A stretch of 64,000 bases of DNA. It comes from Roseateles sp. XES5. Its GTDB lineage: Bacteria > Pseudomonadota > Alphaproteobacteria > Rhizobiales > Rhizobiaceae. Positions 25,182 to 34,453 of the stretch are shown here, piece by piece. A program made the translations under genes and the position numbers. The first letter of the stretch is position 1. Each line of letters starts with the position of its first letter. The DNA lies in the NCBI RefSeq assembly GCF_020535545.1, contig NZ_CP084753.1, forward strand, positions 1 to 64,000, given 5' to 3'. The notes under the pieces were generated by a model that saw only the letters and a list, made by a program, of their open reading frames with translations, had not been told where the DNA came from and did not search any database.

Positions 25182-27053
25182 ATGGTGTCGACGCTGTCGC
25201 ACATACGGGAGATCGAGCGTGTCGGCATGGGCGCCGTCAGCCCACGGGACGCGCCCGTCGTTCAGTCCTGGCTGCGCTGCCTCAACGACTACAAGCTCGA
25301 CCCGACCGTCGCGCAGGAAGCCTATATCGTTCCCGAACTGAAACTGCGCGAACACCGCGAACAGGCCGAAGAGTTGATCCGCATCGGCCGGTCCGGCCTG
25401 GAGGCGCTGTTCAACCAGATCGCGGAACAGAATTACGTGCTGCTGCTCTCGGATGCGCGGGGCGTCACCGTCGACTTCATGGGCGATCCGACCTTCGACA
25501 ACCAGCTGCGACGGGCGGGACTCTATCTCGGTTCGGAATGGTCGGAGAACCGGGCCGGGACCTGTGCGGTCGGCGCCTGCCTCGTTTCCGGGGAACCGGT
25601 CATCATCCATCAGGATGATCACTTCGATACCAGCCATATCGGCCTGACCTGCACCGCTGCACCGGTCTTCGACACGTTGGGCGACCTGACGGCCGTCCTC
25701 GACATATCCCAGCTCCGTTCGCCGACGGCCAAGGCGAGCCAGCAACTGGCGCTGCATCTCGTCGCCTCCACCGCGCGGCGCATCGAGCTTGCCAATCTGA
25801 TGAGCCGCACCCGCAATGACTGGGTGCTGAGGCTCGCCCGTTCCCCGGAATTCCTGGACGTCGATCCGGATGCGGCGGTTGCGCTCGACGGCAGCGGTCG
25901 CATCACTGGCATGACCCATGGCGGGTTCGGCGCGCTCGCACGCTCCATGAACATGCGCGGCCTGTCCACGCGGGATTTCCTCGGCCAGCCGATCTCGCAG
26001 GTTTTCGATATCGATGTCGACGACCTGCCCCGCTTCATGCGCGGGCGTCCCAATGGCGAGCGGCTGATCCAGGCGCGCAATGGGCTCGTCCTCTTTGCCA
26101 GCGCCATTGCGCCTGCCGTCAATCTGTGCACGCCCGCCGCACCCGAACTGCGCCTGCCGCGGGCGCTGCGCGATCTTAGCGGCGGAGATGCCGCGATGGA
26201 GCGCGTCCAGGCGCGTGCGGCGAAACTGTCCGCCCGCGATATCCCGATCCTCATCCAGGGCGAGACCGGAAGCGGCAAGGAGTATCTGGCACGCGCGATC
26301 CACGACAGCCGCCAAAATCCCGGCACGTTCGTCGCGGTGAACTGTTCGGCGATCCCCGAGCATCTCATCGAATCCGAACTCTTCGGCTATGCCCCCGGCG
26401 CCTTTACCGGGGCCAATCCGAAGGGCAAGCGCGGGCTGATCGAGCAGGCCGATGGCGGCACGCTCTTCCTCGATGAAATCGGCGACATGCCGCTGGACCT
26501 GCAAAGCCGGCTCCTGCGGGTCCTTTCGGAAAACGAGATCCAGCCGGTCGGGGCGCTGAAGACGCGGCCGGTGCATCTGCGGGTGCTTTCCGCCTCCCAC
26601 CGCGACCTCGCGGACCTCGTCAGGGAAGGCCGCTTCCGCCAGGACCTCTACTATCGCCTCGCCGCCGCAACGCTCAGCCTGCCGCCGTTGCGTGATCGCG
26701 CCGATCTCGACTGGCTGATCGGCCAGCTTCTCGGACGCATCGAGAAGGAAAACGGCGAAACCTATCGCCTCGGCAAGGAGACGCGGGCCCTGCTCCTGGC
26801 CCATGCCTGGCCCGGCAATCTGCGGGAGCTGTCCAACGCGTTGCGCGTTGCGGCCGCCCTTGCAGAGGATGGGCTGATCACGCCGGACTGCCTGCCCGAT
26901 CACCTTTTTGCCGAACAGGGCTCCCCCTCTCCGGACGATGACGGAGCCCTGCGTCGTGCGCTGAGCGAATGCGGCGACAACGTTTCCGCGCTTGCCCGCA
27001 AGCTCGGCGTCAACCGCTCCACCATCCACCGTCGCCTGAAGCGCCTCAACTGA
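25182..27053 (+). CDS. acoR: Sigma-54-dependent activator, AcoR type
   Basis: A 623-residue enhancer-binding protein. The N-terminal sensor (about 60-300) contains a GAF-like domain, the AAA+ domain (about 325-550) has Walker A GETGSGKE (360-367), the sigma-54 contact GAFTGA and Walker B GTLFLDEIGD, and the C-terminus carries a Fis-type helix-turn-helix (NVSALARKLGVNRSTIHRRL). AcoR proteins activate acetoin or butanediol catabolism genes. GGAGG lies 8 bases before the ATG. Immediately downstream are a clustered TGCAACA/TGTTGCA enhancer and a -24/-12 promoter for the dehydrogenase gene, its evident target. Confidence 0.94.
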   Translation: MVSTLSHIREIERVGMGAVSPRDAPVVQSWLRCLNDYKLDPTVAQEAYIVPELKLREHREQAEELIRIGRSGLEALFNQIAEQNYVLLLSDARGVTVDFMGDPTFDNQLRRAGLYLGSEWSENRAGTCAVGACLVSGEPVIIHQDDHFDTSHIGLTCTAAPVFDTLGDLTAVLDISQLRSPTAKASQQLALHLVASTARRIELANLMSRTRNDWVLRLARSPEFLDVDPDAAVALDGSGRITGMTHGGFGALARSMNMRGLSTRDFLGQPISQVFDIDVDDLPRFMRGRPNGERLIQARNGLVLFASAIAPAVNLCTPAAPELRLPRALRDLSGGDAAMERVQARAAKLSARDIPILIQGETGSGKEYLARAIHDSRQNPGTFVAVNCSAIPEHLIESELFGYAPGAFTGANPKGKRGLIEQADGGTLFLDEIGDMPLDLQSRLLRVLSENEIQPVGALKTRPVHLRVLSASHRDLADLVREGRFRQDLYYRLAAATLSLPPLRDRADLDWLIGQLLGRIEKENGETYRLGKETRALLLAHAWPGNLRELSNALRVAAALAEDGLITPDCLPDHLFAEQGSPSPDDDGALRRALSECGDNVSALARKLGVNRSTIHRRLKRLN

Positions 27054-27054
27054 C

Positions 27055-27092
27055 GCAACACATGCAACACCTGTTGCAGGTTTCCTGTTGCA
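27055..27092 (+). promoter_or_regulatory. AcoR upstream activating sequence
   Basis: A perfect dyad TGCAACA-CC-TGTTGCA (27063-27078) is flanked by a further GCAACA (27055-27060) and TGTTGCA (27086-27092), four half-sites in all. It ends about 75 bases before the -24 box, the usual enhancer distance for sigma-54 activators. Confidence 0.8.
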
Positions 27093-27164
27093 CTCGCGGG
27101 ACGCACCTGGGGGAAACACCATTAAGCCTTTGATTTAAGGACAATAATTCAAACGTCAGAAATC

Positions 27165-27179
27165 TGGCACGGCGCTTGC
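27165..27179 (+). promoter_or_regulatory. Sigma-54 (-24/-12) promoter of the dehydrogenase operon
   Basis: TGGCACG-GCGC-TTGC matches the RpoN consensus TGGCACG-N4-TTGC without mismatch. It lies 36 bases before the chosen start codon and downstream of the palindromic enhancer. Confidence 0.9.
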
Positions 27180-27214
27180 TGCCTCCTGTGCAACAACAAC
27201 AGGAGGAAATGCAA

Positions 27215-28288
27215 ATGAAAGCTCTGCGCTTTCACGCAGCGAAAGATTTGCGGATCGAGACGATCGACGCGCCGCCGTCGCCCGGGCCGGGCGAGGTGCT
27301 GGTCGAAAACCGCTTCTGCGGCATCTGCGGCACCGATCTGCATGAATATGCCTATGGCCCGATCTTCGTCCCAAAAGAACCGCATCCTTTCACCGGTGCT
27401 CACGGCCCGCAGATCCTCGGCCATGAATTCGGCGGCGTCGTCAAGGCCGTCGGCGAAGGCGTCAGCCATGTGAAGCCAGGTGACCGGGTGTCGATCCAGC
27501 CGCTCATCATGCCGCGCCATGGCGACTACTACGCCGATCGCGGTCTGTTCCATCTCAGCGGCAATCTCGCGCTCGCCGGCCTTTCCTGGCATTCGGGCGG
27601 CATGGCGGAGGCAGCCCTTCTCAACGACTACAATGTCCAGCCTATTCCCGATGCATTGAGCGACCAAGAGGCGGCCCTCATCGAGCCGACGGCGGTCGCC
27701 GTCTATGCCTGCGATCGCGGCGGGGTGACGGCCGGCAACAGCGTGCTCGTCACGGGCGCCGGGCCGATCGGCATCCTCGTCGCCATGGCGGCGCGCGCGG
27801 CCGGCGCCACGCAGATATTCCTCTCCGATCTCAACGACACAAGGCTGGCGCTCGCACGCGAAGCGCTGGGGGATGTCCGAACGATCAATCCGAAGACGGA
27901 AAAGGTGGGCGACGCCATCCGCGCCGAGACGGAAGGCGGCGTTGGTTGCGACGTCGCCATAGAATGCGTCGGCAACGAGCATGCGCTGAAGAACTGCGCC
28001 GATGCGGTCCGCAAGCAGGGTGTCGTTGTGCAGACCGGCCTTCATCCCGGCGAGAACCCGCTGAACTGGTTCGACGTCACCTTCAAGGACATCGATATCC
28101 GCGGCTCCTGGGCCTACCCCACCCACTACTGGCCGCGCGTCGCCCGGCTGATCGCGAGCGGCCAGATCCCGGCGAGCCGCATCGTCACGAAATATGTCTC
28201 GCTCGGCGAGGCCGTCACCGAAGGGTTCGATCAGCTGCTCGACCCTGCCGGCAAGCACCTGAAAATCCTGATCGACCTGTCCCGATAG
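27215..28288 (+). CDS. Zinc-dependent 2,3-butanediol dehydrogenase-like enzyme
   Basis: A 357-residue medium-chain dehydrogenase. Catalytic zinc ligands lie in CGICGTDLHEY and GHEF, and the NAD-binding site is GAGPIGILVAMAA. The four-cysteine structural-zinc loop of classical alcohol dehydrogenases is missing, as in the butanediol dehydrogenase BdhA of Bacillus subtilis, and sequences such as YGPIFVPKEPHP are shared with that group. Expected reaction: 2,3-butanediol to acetoin. The ATG at 27215 lies 8 bases after AGGAGG; the ATG at 27209 is too close. It is the first gene of the AcoR-controlled operon. Confidence 0.9.
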   Translation: MKALRFHAAKDLRIETIDAPPSPGPGEVLVENRFCGICGTDLHEYAYGPIFVPKEPHPFTGAHGPQILGHEFGGVVKAVGEGVSHVKPGDRVSIQPLIMPRHGDYYADRGLFHLSGNLALAGLSWHSGGMAEAALLNDYNVQPIPDALSDQEAALIEPTAVAVYACDRGGVTAGNSVLVTGAGPIGILVAMAARAAGATQIFLSDLNDTRLALAREALGDVRTINPKTEKVGDAIRAETEGGVGCDVAIECVGNEHALKNCADAVRKQGVVVQTGLHPGENPLNWFDVTFKDIDIRGSWAYPTHYWPRVARLIASGQIPASRIVTKYVSLGEAVTEGFDQLLDPAGKHLKILIDLSR

Positions 28289-28353
28289 GCCGATCCGTTC
28301 TGCGGGGCGGTTGAGGAGCCGTCCCGTTTTCCCACTGAGCAGGAGGAGAAACT

Positions 28354-30153
28354 ATGCTCGAGAAAACCCCCACCGCCCGCATCCAGACACTTCTCGATAC
28401 GTTCGGCGCGGCCCTTGCGGCCGGCCGGATCGAAGACGCCGTCGGTCTTTTCGCCCAGGAATGCTACTGGCGCGATCTGGTCGCCTTCACCTGGAACATC
28501 AAGACGGTTGAAGGGCGTGACCAGGTGCGCGACATGCTGCAATCGCAGCTTTCGACGGCCAAGCCCTTGAACTGGCGCGTCGCCGCCGGAGAGGAGGCGA
28601 CGGAAACGGATGGCGTGCTGGAAAGCTGGATCACCTTCGAGACGGCGACCGGGCGTGGTTACGGCCTCGTGCGCTTCAAGAACGGCCTTATCTGGACGTT
28701 GCTGACCGCCCTTTCCGAACTGAAGGGCCATGAGGAGAAATCCGGCTTCACCCGCCCGCTCGGCGCCAAACATGGCCAGGATCTCGGCGCGAAGACCTGG
28801 AAAGAGGAGCGCGAGGAAGAGGAGCGCACGCTCGGCTATGAAAAGCAGCCCTATGTCGTGATCATCGGCGGCGGGCAAGGCGGGATCGCGATGGGCGCTC
28901 GGCTACGCCAGCTCGGCGTGCCCACGATCATTCTCGAAAAGAACGACCGGCCGGGCGATAGCTGGCGCAAGCGCTACAAATCGCTCTGCCTGCACGACCC
29001 CGTCTGGTACGACCATCTGCCCTATATCGACTTTCCGAAGAACTGGCCGGTTTTCGCGCCGAAGGACAAGATCGGCGACTGGCTGGAATTCTACACCCGG
29101 GTGATGGAACTCAATTACTGGACGCGCTCCACCGCCAGATCGGCGCGGTGGGACGAGGCGGCGAAGGAATGGACCATCGTCGTCGATCGCGACGGCGAGA
29201 AAGTGGTGCTGAAACCCAAGCAGCTCGTCTTCGCAACCGGCATGTCCGGCAAGGCCAACATTCCCGATTTCAAGGGCCGCGAGCGCTTCAAGGGTGAGCA
29301 GCACCATTCCTCGCAGCATCCAGGACCGGATGGCTACAAGGGCAAGAAGGTGGTCGTCATCGGCTCGAACAATTCGGCCCACGATATCTGCGCCGCCCTC
29401 TACGAAGCCGGCGTCGATGTCACGATGATCCAGCGTTCGACGACCCACATCGTCAAGTCCGACACGCTGATGGATATCGGCCTCGGCTCGCTTTACTCCG
29501 AGCAGGCGCTGGCGAACGGCGTGACGACGGGCAAGGCCGATCTTATCTTCGCCTCGCTGCCCTACCGGATCATGCACGAGTTCCAGATCCCGCTCTATGA
29601 CAAGATGCGCGAGCGTGACGCCGACTTCTATGCCGCGCTGGAAAAGGCCGGCTTCCAGCTCGACTGGGGCGCCGACGGCTCGGGTCTCTTCATGAAGTAT
29701 CTGCGCCGCGGCTCAGGCTACTACATCGATATCGGCGCCTCGCAACTTATCATCGACGGCAAGGTCAAGCTTGCGGCAGGGCAGGTCGAGGAGATCACGG
29801 AGACGTCGATCAGGCTTGCCGATGGCAAGGAAATCCCCGCCGACGTGATCGTCTATGCGACGGGTTACGGCTCGATGAACGGCTGGGTCGCCGATCTCAT
29901 CGACCAGGAGACGGCCGACCGGGTCGGCAAGGTCTGGGGTCTCGGCTCCGACACGCCGAAGGATCCCGGCCCCTGGGAAGGCGAACAGCGCAACATGTGG
30001 AAACCGACGCAGCAGGAAGCGCTGTGGTTCCATGGCGGCAACCTGCACCAGTCGCGCCACTATTCGCAGTATCTGTCCCTGCAATTGAAGGCACGGCTCG
30101 AAGGAATCCCCACGCCGGTCTACGGTCTCCAGGCGGTTCACCACCGAAAGTAA
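28354..30153 (+). CDS. FAD-dependent monooxygenase with N-terminal NTF2-like domain
   Basis: A 599-residue fusion. Residues 1-150 form an NTF2/SnoaL-like domain (VGLFAQECYWRDLVAFTW); the rest is a flavin-containing monooxygenase with FAD site VVIIGGGQGGIAMGARL, NADPH site VVVIGSNNSAHDICAAL and the late ATGYGS motif. It follows the dehydrogenase in the AcoR operon, so a role in acetoin or ketone oxidation (a Baeyer-Villiger-like step) is suggested by context. The annotation as an oxidoreductase is firm, the substrate is not. Confidence 0.9.
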   Translation: MLEKTPTARIQTLLDTFGAALAAGRIEDAVGLFAQECYWRDLVAFTWNIKTVEGRDQVRDMLQSQLSTAKPLNWRVAAGEEATETDGVLESWITFETATGRGYGLVRFKNGLIWTLLTALSELKGHEEKSGFTRPLGAKHGQDLGAKTWKEEREEEERTLGYEKQPYVVIIGGGQGGIAMGARLRQLGVPTIILEKNDRPGDSWRKRYKSLCLHDPVWYDHLPYIDFPKNWPVFAPKDKIGDWLEFYTRVMELNYWTRSTARSARWDEAAKEWTIVVDRDGEKVVLKPKQLVFATGMSGKANIPDFKGRERFKGEQHHSSQHPGPDGYKGKKVVVIGSNNSAHDICAALYEAGVDVTMIQRSTTHIVKSDTLMDIGLGSLYSEQALANGVTTGKADLIFASLPYRIMHEFQIPLYDKMRERDADFYAALEKAGFQLDWGADGSGLFMKYLRRGSGYYIDIGASQLIIDGKVKLAAGQVEEITETSIRLADGKEIPADVIVYATGYGSMNGWVADLIDQETADRVGKVWGLGSDTPKDPGPWEGEQRNMWKPTQQEALWFHGGNLHQSRHYSQYLSLQLKARLEGIPTPVYGLQAVHHRK

Positions 30154-30168
30154 AAGCCCCAAGCGGAG

Positions 30169-30203
30169 CGGCGTCCTCCATCGATGGGAGGACGCCGCGT
30201 TTT
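30169..30203 (+). terminator. Terminator after the monooxygenase gene
   Basis: Arms CGGCGTCCTCC (30169-30179) and GGAGGACGCCG (30187-30197), 11 bp perfect, loop 7, then CGTTTT. It ends the AcoR-controlled operon before the convergent cassette 3. Confidence 0.85.
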
Positions 30204-30283
30204 CCCGTTGAGAATGAGACGCCGTCGACGCTGGCCGGTGCCGTGCCTGCCCCGTCGGAAATGAAGCTCGCGTCAGGTTCGCG

Positions 30284-31084
30284 TCATGCCAGGCCGGCAA
30301 GCTTTTCCAGGTCGGCGCGAGCACCGGGTCCGGCCGCCACGACCGGTGCGCCCTTCGTCAATCCCTCACCCCGCGTCGGGAAGGGATGATACCACCCGCC
30401 GGCCTCCGAGATGAGGCAGTAGCCCGCAAGGCAGTCCCAGGCATGCATGTAGGGCTCATAGTAGCCGACCAGCCGTCCCGACGCGACATAGGCCAGCATC
30501 AGCGCTCCCGATCCATTGCGCACGAAGTTGCCCCCTGCATGCAGCAACTGGCTGATGATATCCCCCACCCTTTCCGGCGTGACATAGCTGTTGGCGCCGA
30601 TACCGGTCATGGAATTCTGGATGGTGCGGGACGGATCGAGGGTCAGGGTGTTGCCGTTGAGCTTTGCCCCTCTGCCTCTGGCGGCGGCATAGAGTTCGTT
30701 GTGGCACGGCGCGCCGATCACGCCGATCACGGGTTGATTGTCGTGCAAGACGGCGATCGAGACGCACCAGTTCGGCATACCGTTGACAAAGGGAGCGGTT
30801 CCATCGATCGGATCGACGACCCAGGTATAGCCGGACGTACCCTGCGTGTGGCCGAACTCCTCTCCCAGGAAACCGTCGTCGGGAAACATGGTCTCGACGC
30901 GCTGGCGGATCAGCGTCTCGACGTTGCGGTCGGCTATGGAGACGACATCCTGCAAGTCACGCTTCGTCTCGATCACGAGGGAATCGCGTTGATTGAAATA
31001 ATGAAATGCCATGGCTCCCGCCTCCTGCGCGAGCGCCTTGGCGAGAACGAAACGGCTGTCCAGTCCGGAGTCTTGGGTGGTCAT
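30284..31084 (-). CDS. Inositol-monophosphatase family phosphatase (cassette 3)
   Basis: A 266-residue cytoplasmic phosphatase with GEE (FLGEEFGH), VDPIDGTAPFVNG and the classical C-terminal MHAWDCLAG metal motif. It is the last gene of the five-gene minus-strand operon (binding protein, binding protein, permease, ATPase, phosphatase), 17 bases after the ATPase. Dephosphorylation of the imported substrate is inferred from the recurrence of this pairing three times in the window. Confidence 0.9.
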   Translation of the reverse strand: MTTQDSGLDSRFVLAKALAQEAGAMAFHYFNQRDSLVIETKRDLQDVVSIADRNVETLIRQRVETMFPDDGFLGEEFGHTQGTSGYTWVVDPIDGTAPFVNGMPNWCVSIAVLHDNQPVIGVIGAPCHNELYAAARGRGAKLNGNTLTLDPSRTIQNSMTGIGANSYVTPERVGDIISQLLHAGGNFVRNGSGALMLAYVASGRLVGYYEPYMHAWDCLAGYCLISEAGGWYHPFPTRGEGLTKGAPVVAAGPGARADLEKLAGLA

Positions 31085-31101
31085 CGGTAATCCTTACGAT
31101 T

Positions 31102-32163
31102 TCAGGCGTTGATGAGAGCGATGCCGCGATTTTTGAGGTGGATCGAGATATCCGAGGCGGCAAGCAGGATACGGTCGACGGTATGGTCGATGACGAAGAG
31201 CGTGCCGACCTCGGTCTCGACCTCGTATTCGACGTGATCGCCGAGATAGGCCGAGTGCAGGACACGACCGGAAAGCCCCTGCCCGCGCCCTTCGGAAAGC
31301 GTTACGGAGCCCGGCCGGATCGCAAGGCTCGCTGCGCCGGGCGTGGCCCTTCCCGCCGGCACCCGATGCTCGAACCCGCCGATGCGGATCTGCGCTTCGC
31401 CGCCCTCGACACCGACCACCTCGCAGGCGATGACATTCGCCTCGCCCATGAAGTCGGCGATGAAGGCGGAGGCCGGGGCCTCGTAGAGCTCGCGCGGGGC
31501 GCCGGACTGGGCGATCTCACCCTCCTTCATGACGATGATGCGGTCGGAAACGGCGAGCGCCTCGTCCTGGTCGTGCGTGACATAGACGGCGGTAAAGCCG
31601 AGACGCTGCTGCAACTCGCGGATATCCGTGCGCACCTTGCGGCGCAGGCGCGCATCGAGGTTCGACAGCGGCTCGTCGAGCAACAGCACCTGCGGCTCCA
31701 GCACCAGCGCACGGGCGACGGCGACGCGCTGCTGCTGGCCGCCTGACAACTCGGCCGGCAGGCGGTGCCCCATGCCGGAAAGGCCGACCAGCGCCAGCCC
31801 CTCGTCCGCCTTCTCGCGCGCCTCCTTGCGGGAGAGCCCGGAGGATTCGAGGCCGTAGGCGACGTTGTCGCGGGAATTCATATGCGGGAACAGCGCATAG
31901 GACTGGAAGACCATCGAGACGTCGCGCTCGTTGGCCGGCAGCATGGTGACGTCCTTGCCGCCGATGAGGATTTTTCCCGCGCTCGGATGTTCGAGCCCGG
32001 CAAGCATGCGCAAGGTCGTCGTCTTGCCGCATCCCGAGGGGCCGAGCAGGGTCACGAGCGTACCGGGTTCGATGGTGAGCGAGAGATCGGGGATGGCGGT
32101 AAAGGCGCCGAAGCTCTTGCGCACGTTCTGGAAGACGACGGAACCGGCTTTCTGGTTGATCAT
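31102..32163 (-). CDS. ABC transporter ATP-binding protein (cassette 3)
   Basis: A 353-residue FbpC/PotA-class ATPase with GPSGCGKTTTL, VFQSYALFP, LSGGQQQRVAVARAL, VLLLDEPLSNLD and a TOBE domain (about 240-350). Its ATG overlaps the permease stop (ATGA). It is closer in motif detail to the cassette 2 ATPase than to that of cassette 1. Confidence 0.95.
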   Translation of the reverse strand: MINQKAGSVVFQNVRKSFGAFTAIPDLSLTIEPGTLVTLLGPSGCGKTTTLRMLAGLEHPSAGKILIGGKDVTMLPANERDVSMVFQSYALFPHMNSRDNVAYGLESSGLSRKEAREKADEGLALVGLSGMGHRLPAELSGGQQQRVAVARALVLEPQVLLLDEPLSNLDARLRRKVRTDIRELQQRLGFTAVYVTHDQDEALAVSDRIIVMKEGEIAQSGAPRELYEAPASAFIADFMGEANVIACEVVGVEGGEAQIRIGGFEHRVPAGRATPGAASLAIRPGSVTLSEGRGQGLSGRVLHSAYLGDHVEYEVETEVGTLFVIDHTVDRILLAASDISIHLKNRGIALINA

Positions 32164-34385
32164 GCGATTGTCTCCTGACGAGAGGAAGCAGCGGGAGCGG
32201 TGACGCCGGCGACGCGGTTCTCGCGCCGCAGCCGCCGCTCGCCGACGAGGCGTTGGAAGATGCCGATAACGGTGATCATCACGACGATCAGCATGGAGGA
32301 ATAGGCGATCGCCACACCGTATTCGCCGTTCTCGACGAGGCCGACGATATAGGCGGTGGCCATGTTGTATTCCGCGCTGACGAGGAAGATGACGGCACTG
32401 ATCGAGGTGATGGCGCGCACGAAGGAGTAGACGAGCGCGGCGGTGATGGCGGGGCGCAGCAGCGGCAGGATGACCTTGCGGATCGTGCGGAAGCTGCCCG
32501 CCCGCAGCGTCAGCGAAGCCTCATCCAGGCTCTTGTCGAGCTGGCTCATCGCGGCAATGCCGCCGCGCACGCCGACCGGCATGTTGCGGAAGACGAAGCA
32601 GGCGATGAGGATCAGCGCCGAACCTGTCATTTCCAGCGGCGGCAGGTTGAAGGCCATGATGTAGCTGACGCCGATGACCGTGCCGGGAATGGCGAAGCTC
32701 ATCATCAACGCGAATTCGAAGGCGTTTCGTCCGGCGAACTTCTGGCGCACGATGATATAGGCGGTGAGCAGGCCGACGGCGGCCGTCAGCGGCGCGGCGA
32801 TCAGAGAAATCTCCATCGTCGTCCAGAACGAGTTCCAGGCGACGCCCGTCCAGACGATCCCGTTGTCGAAGCCGATCGAGAAGGCTTTGGCGTAGTGATC
32901 GAGGGTCAGCGAATTGTCGAGGCCCCAGGTCTTCACGAAGCCGCCGATCAGGATCATGCCGTAGATGACCAGCGTGAAGAGGATCCACGGGACGACGACG
33001 GCATGCACGCCGATCGAGAGGCCGCGCGGCAAGGCGATATGCGAACCGCTATCCCCCTTGCCGGTGACGGTGGCGAAGTTCTTGCCCGAGAGCCAGACCC
33101 GCTGGGCAAGGAACGCGGAGAGCGTGAAGACGAGCAGCACCATGGCGAGCACGGCGGCGCGGGACGGATCGTTCTGCGAGCCGACGACGGCGAAGAAGAT
33201 TTCCGTCGAAAGAACGCCATGGCTGCCGCCGAGCACCAGCGGATTGCCGAAGTCGGCCATGCTCTCGATGAAGCCGATGAGGAAGGCATTGGCAAGGCCG
33301 GGCGCCATCAATGGGAGCGAGACACGGCGGAAGGTGCGCCAGCGGTCGGCCCGCAGCGTCGTGGACGCCTCCTCCATCGACGGGCTGACGCCCTCGACGA
33401 CGCCGATCAGCACGAGGAAGGAGATCGGCGTGAAGGACAGGACCTGCGCGATCCAGATGCCGGTGAGGCCGTAGAGCCAGCGCCCGGGCTCGATACCGAA
33501 CAGGTCCGACAGCCCCTGCGTCACGACGCCGGCGCGGCCGAAGAGCAACGTCAGCGCAAGGCCGATGACGAAGGGCGGCGTGATGATCGGCAGGATGGTG
33601 AGCAGGCGCAGGCCCTTCTTGAAGGGGAAGCGCGTGCGGGTGGCGACGAGCGCGAAGGCAAGGCCGAGCAGGGTCGAACCGAGGCCGGTCATGATGGCGA
33701 GCCACAGCGTGCGCCAGGCCACCCCGCAGCGCCCGGCGCCGATGACGCAATTGAGGCTCCAGATGCTGGGATCCTGCAGGTTGCGGATGAAATTGTCGGG
33801 ATTGAACGAGCCGTCGAAATCCTGCACCGCACTGACGAACATGCTGCCGATGGGGTAGAAGACGAAGACCGTGACGAGGAAGACGAGCAGCGAGATCGAG
33901 CTGACGACGAAGGCATCTCCCTTCATCACCCCGCGCTCGGCAAGGCCAAAGGCGAATATCAGCACGAAGACCAGGGAGGCGAGCACGGCCCCCGCCCCCA
34001 TCGACGGCTGACCGTCGGAAAGCGCGCCGAACAGGCTCTCGCTGATCGTCCATGTCCAGCCGGTAAAGCCGATGGCGAGGCCCTGCAGGGCAAGGAACGC
34101 GACACCGGTCGCCCCCGCCCAGGCCAGCACGGCGCCGCGGCGCATCGGGTCCGCCATGCCGCGCGCCGCGCCGGCCAGGAAAAGGATGAGAACGACGGCG
34201 CCGAGCCACCAGCGACCGTAAAACGCCGTCTGCACGAGGCCGGGCGCCGCCTCCGCGGAAAAGGGAAAATCAGCCAGCCAACCTAGCCCGAAGAAGCCGC
34301 CCTCGATCCGATACCAGGGCACAAGGGTCAAAGCGACCGCGCCCAGGATCAGGACCGCGTCCAGCCTGCGATTGCCATTCGTCAT
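32160..34385 (-). CDS. ABC transporter permease with extra N-terminal membrane segment (cassette 3)
   Basis: A 741-residue permease, about 180 residues longer than those of cassettes 1 and 2. The additional N-terminal part (to about residue 160) shows about four hydrophobic helices (VLILGAVALTLVPWY, WWLGAVVLILFLAGAA and others) before the two normal permease units, whose ATPase-contact loops are EEASTTLRADRWRTF and DEASLTLRAGSFRTI. The long form may add a membrane anchor or lid; its role is unknown. Start ATG 34385 has GAGG 8 bases upstream; the ATG at 34403 lacks one. Confidence 0.92.
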   Translation of the reverse strand: MTNGNRRLDAVLILGAVALTLVPWYRIEGGFFGLGWLADFPFSAEAAPGLVQTAFYGRWWLGAVVLILFLAGAARGMADPMRRGAVLAWAGATGVAFLALQGLAIGFTGWTWTISESLFGALSDGQPSMGAGAVLASLVFVLIFAFGLAERGVMKGDAFVVSSISLLVFLVTVFVFYPIGSMFVSAVQDFDGSFNPDNFIRNLQDPSIWSLNCVIGAGRCGVAWRTLWLAIMTGLGSTLLGLAFALVATRTRFPFKKGLRLLTILPIITPPFVIGLALTLLFGRAGVVTQGLSDLFGIEPGRWLYGLTGIWIAQVLSFTPISFLVLIGVVEGVSPSMEEASTTLRADRWRTFRRVSLPLMAPGLANAFLIGFIESMADFGNPLVLGGSHGVLSTEIFFAVVGSQNDPSRAAVLAMVLLVFTLSAFLAQRVWLSGKNFATVTGKGDSGSHIALPRGLSIGVHAVVVPWILFTLVIYGMILIGGFVKTWGLDNSLTLDHYAKAFSIGFDNGIVWTGVAWNSFWTTMEISLIAAPLTAAVGLLTAYIIVRQKFAGRNAFEFALMMSFAIPGTVIGVSYIMAFNLPPLEMTGSALILIACFVFRNMPVGVRGGIAAMSQLDKSLDEASLTLRAGSFRTIRKVILPLLRPAITAALVYSFVRAITSISAVIFLVSAEYNMATAYIVGLVENGEYGVAIAYSSMLIVVMITVIGIFQRLVGERRLRRENRVAGVTAPAASSRQETIA

Positions 34386-34453
34386 GGCCGACCTCGCTGT
34401 CATTGAGTTTGGGGAGCGGCGCCCGGGGGAGACGGGCGCCGCCGGTCAGGACA

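Noticed and set aside
25047..27122. 691-codon minus-strand open frame opposite the AcoR gene
   Set aside because: The plus-strand frame has all catalytic motifs of a sigma-54 activator; the antisense frame has none and also spans the intergenic enhancer.
32253..34286. 677-codon plus-strand open frame opposite the cassette 3 permease
   Set aside because: Asp/Glu/His/Gln-rich repeat-like translation is the mirror of hydrophobic permease codons; no start signal or domain.
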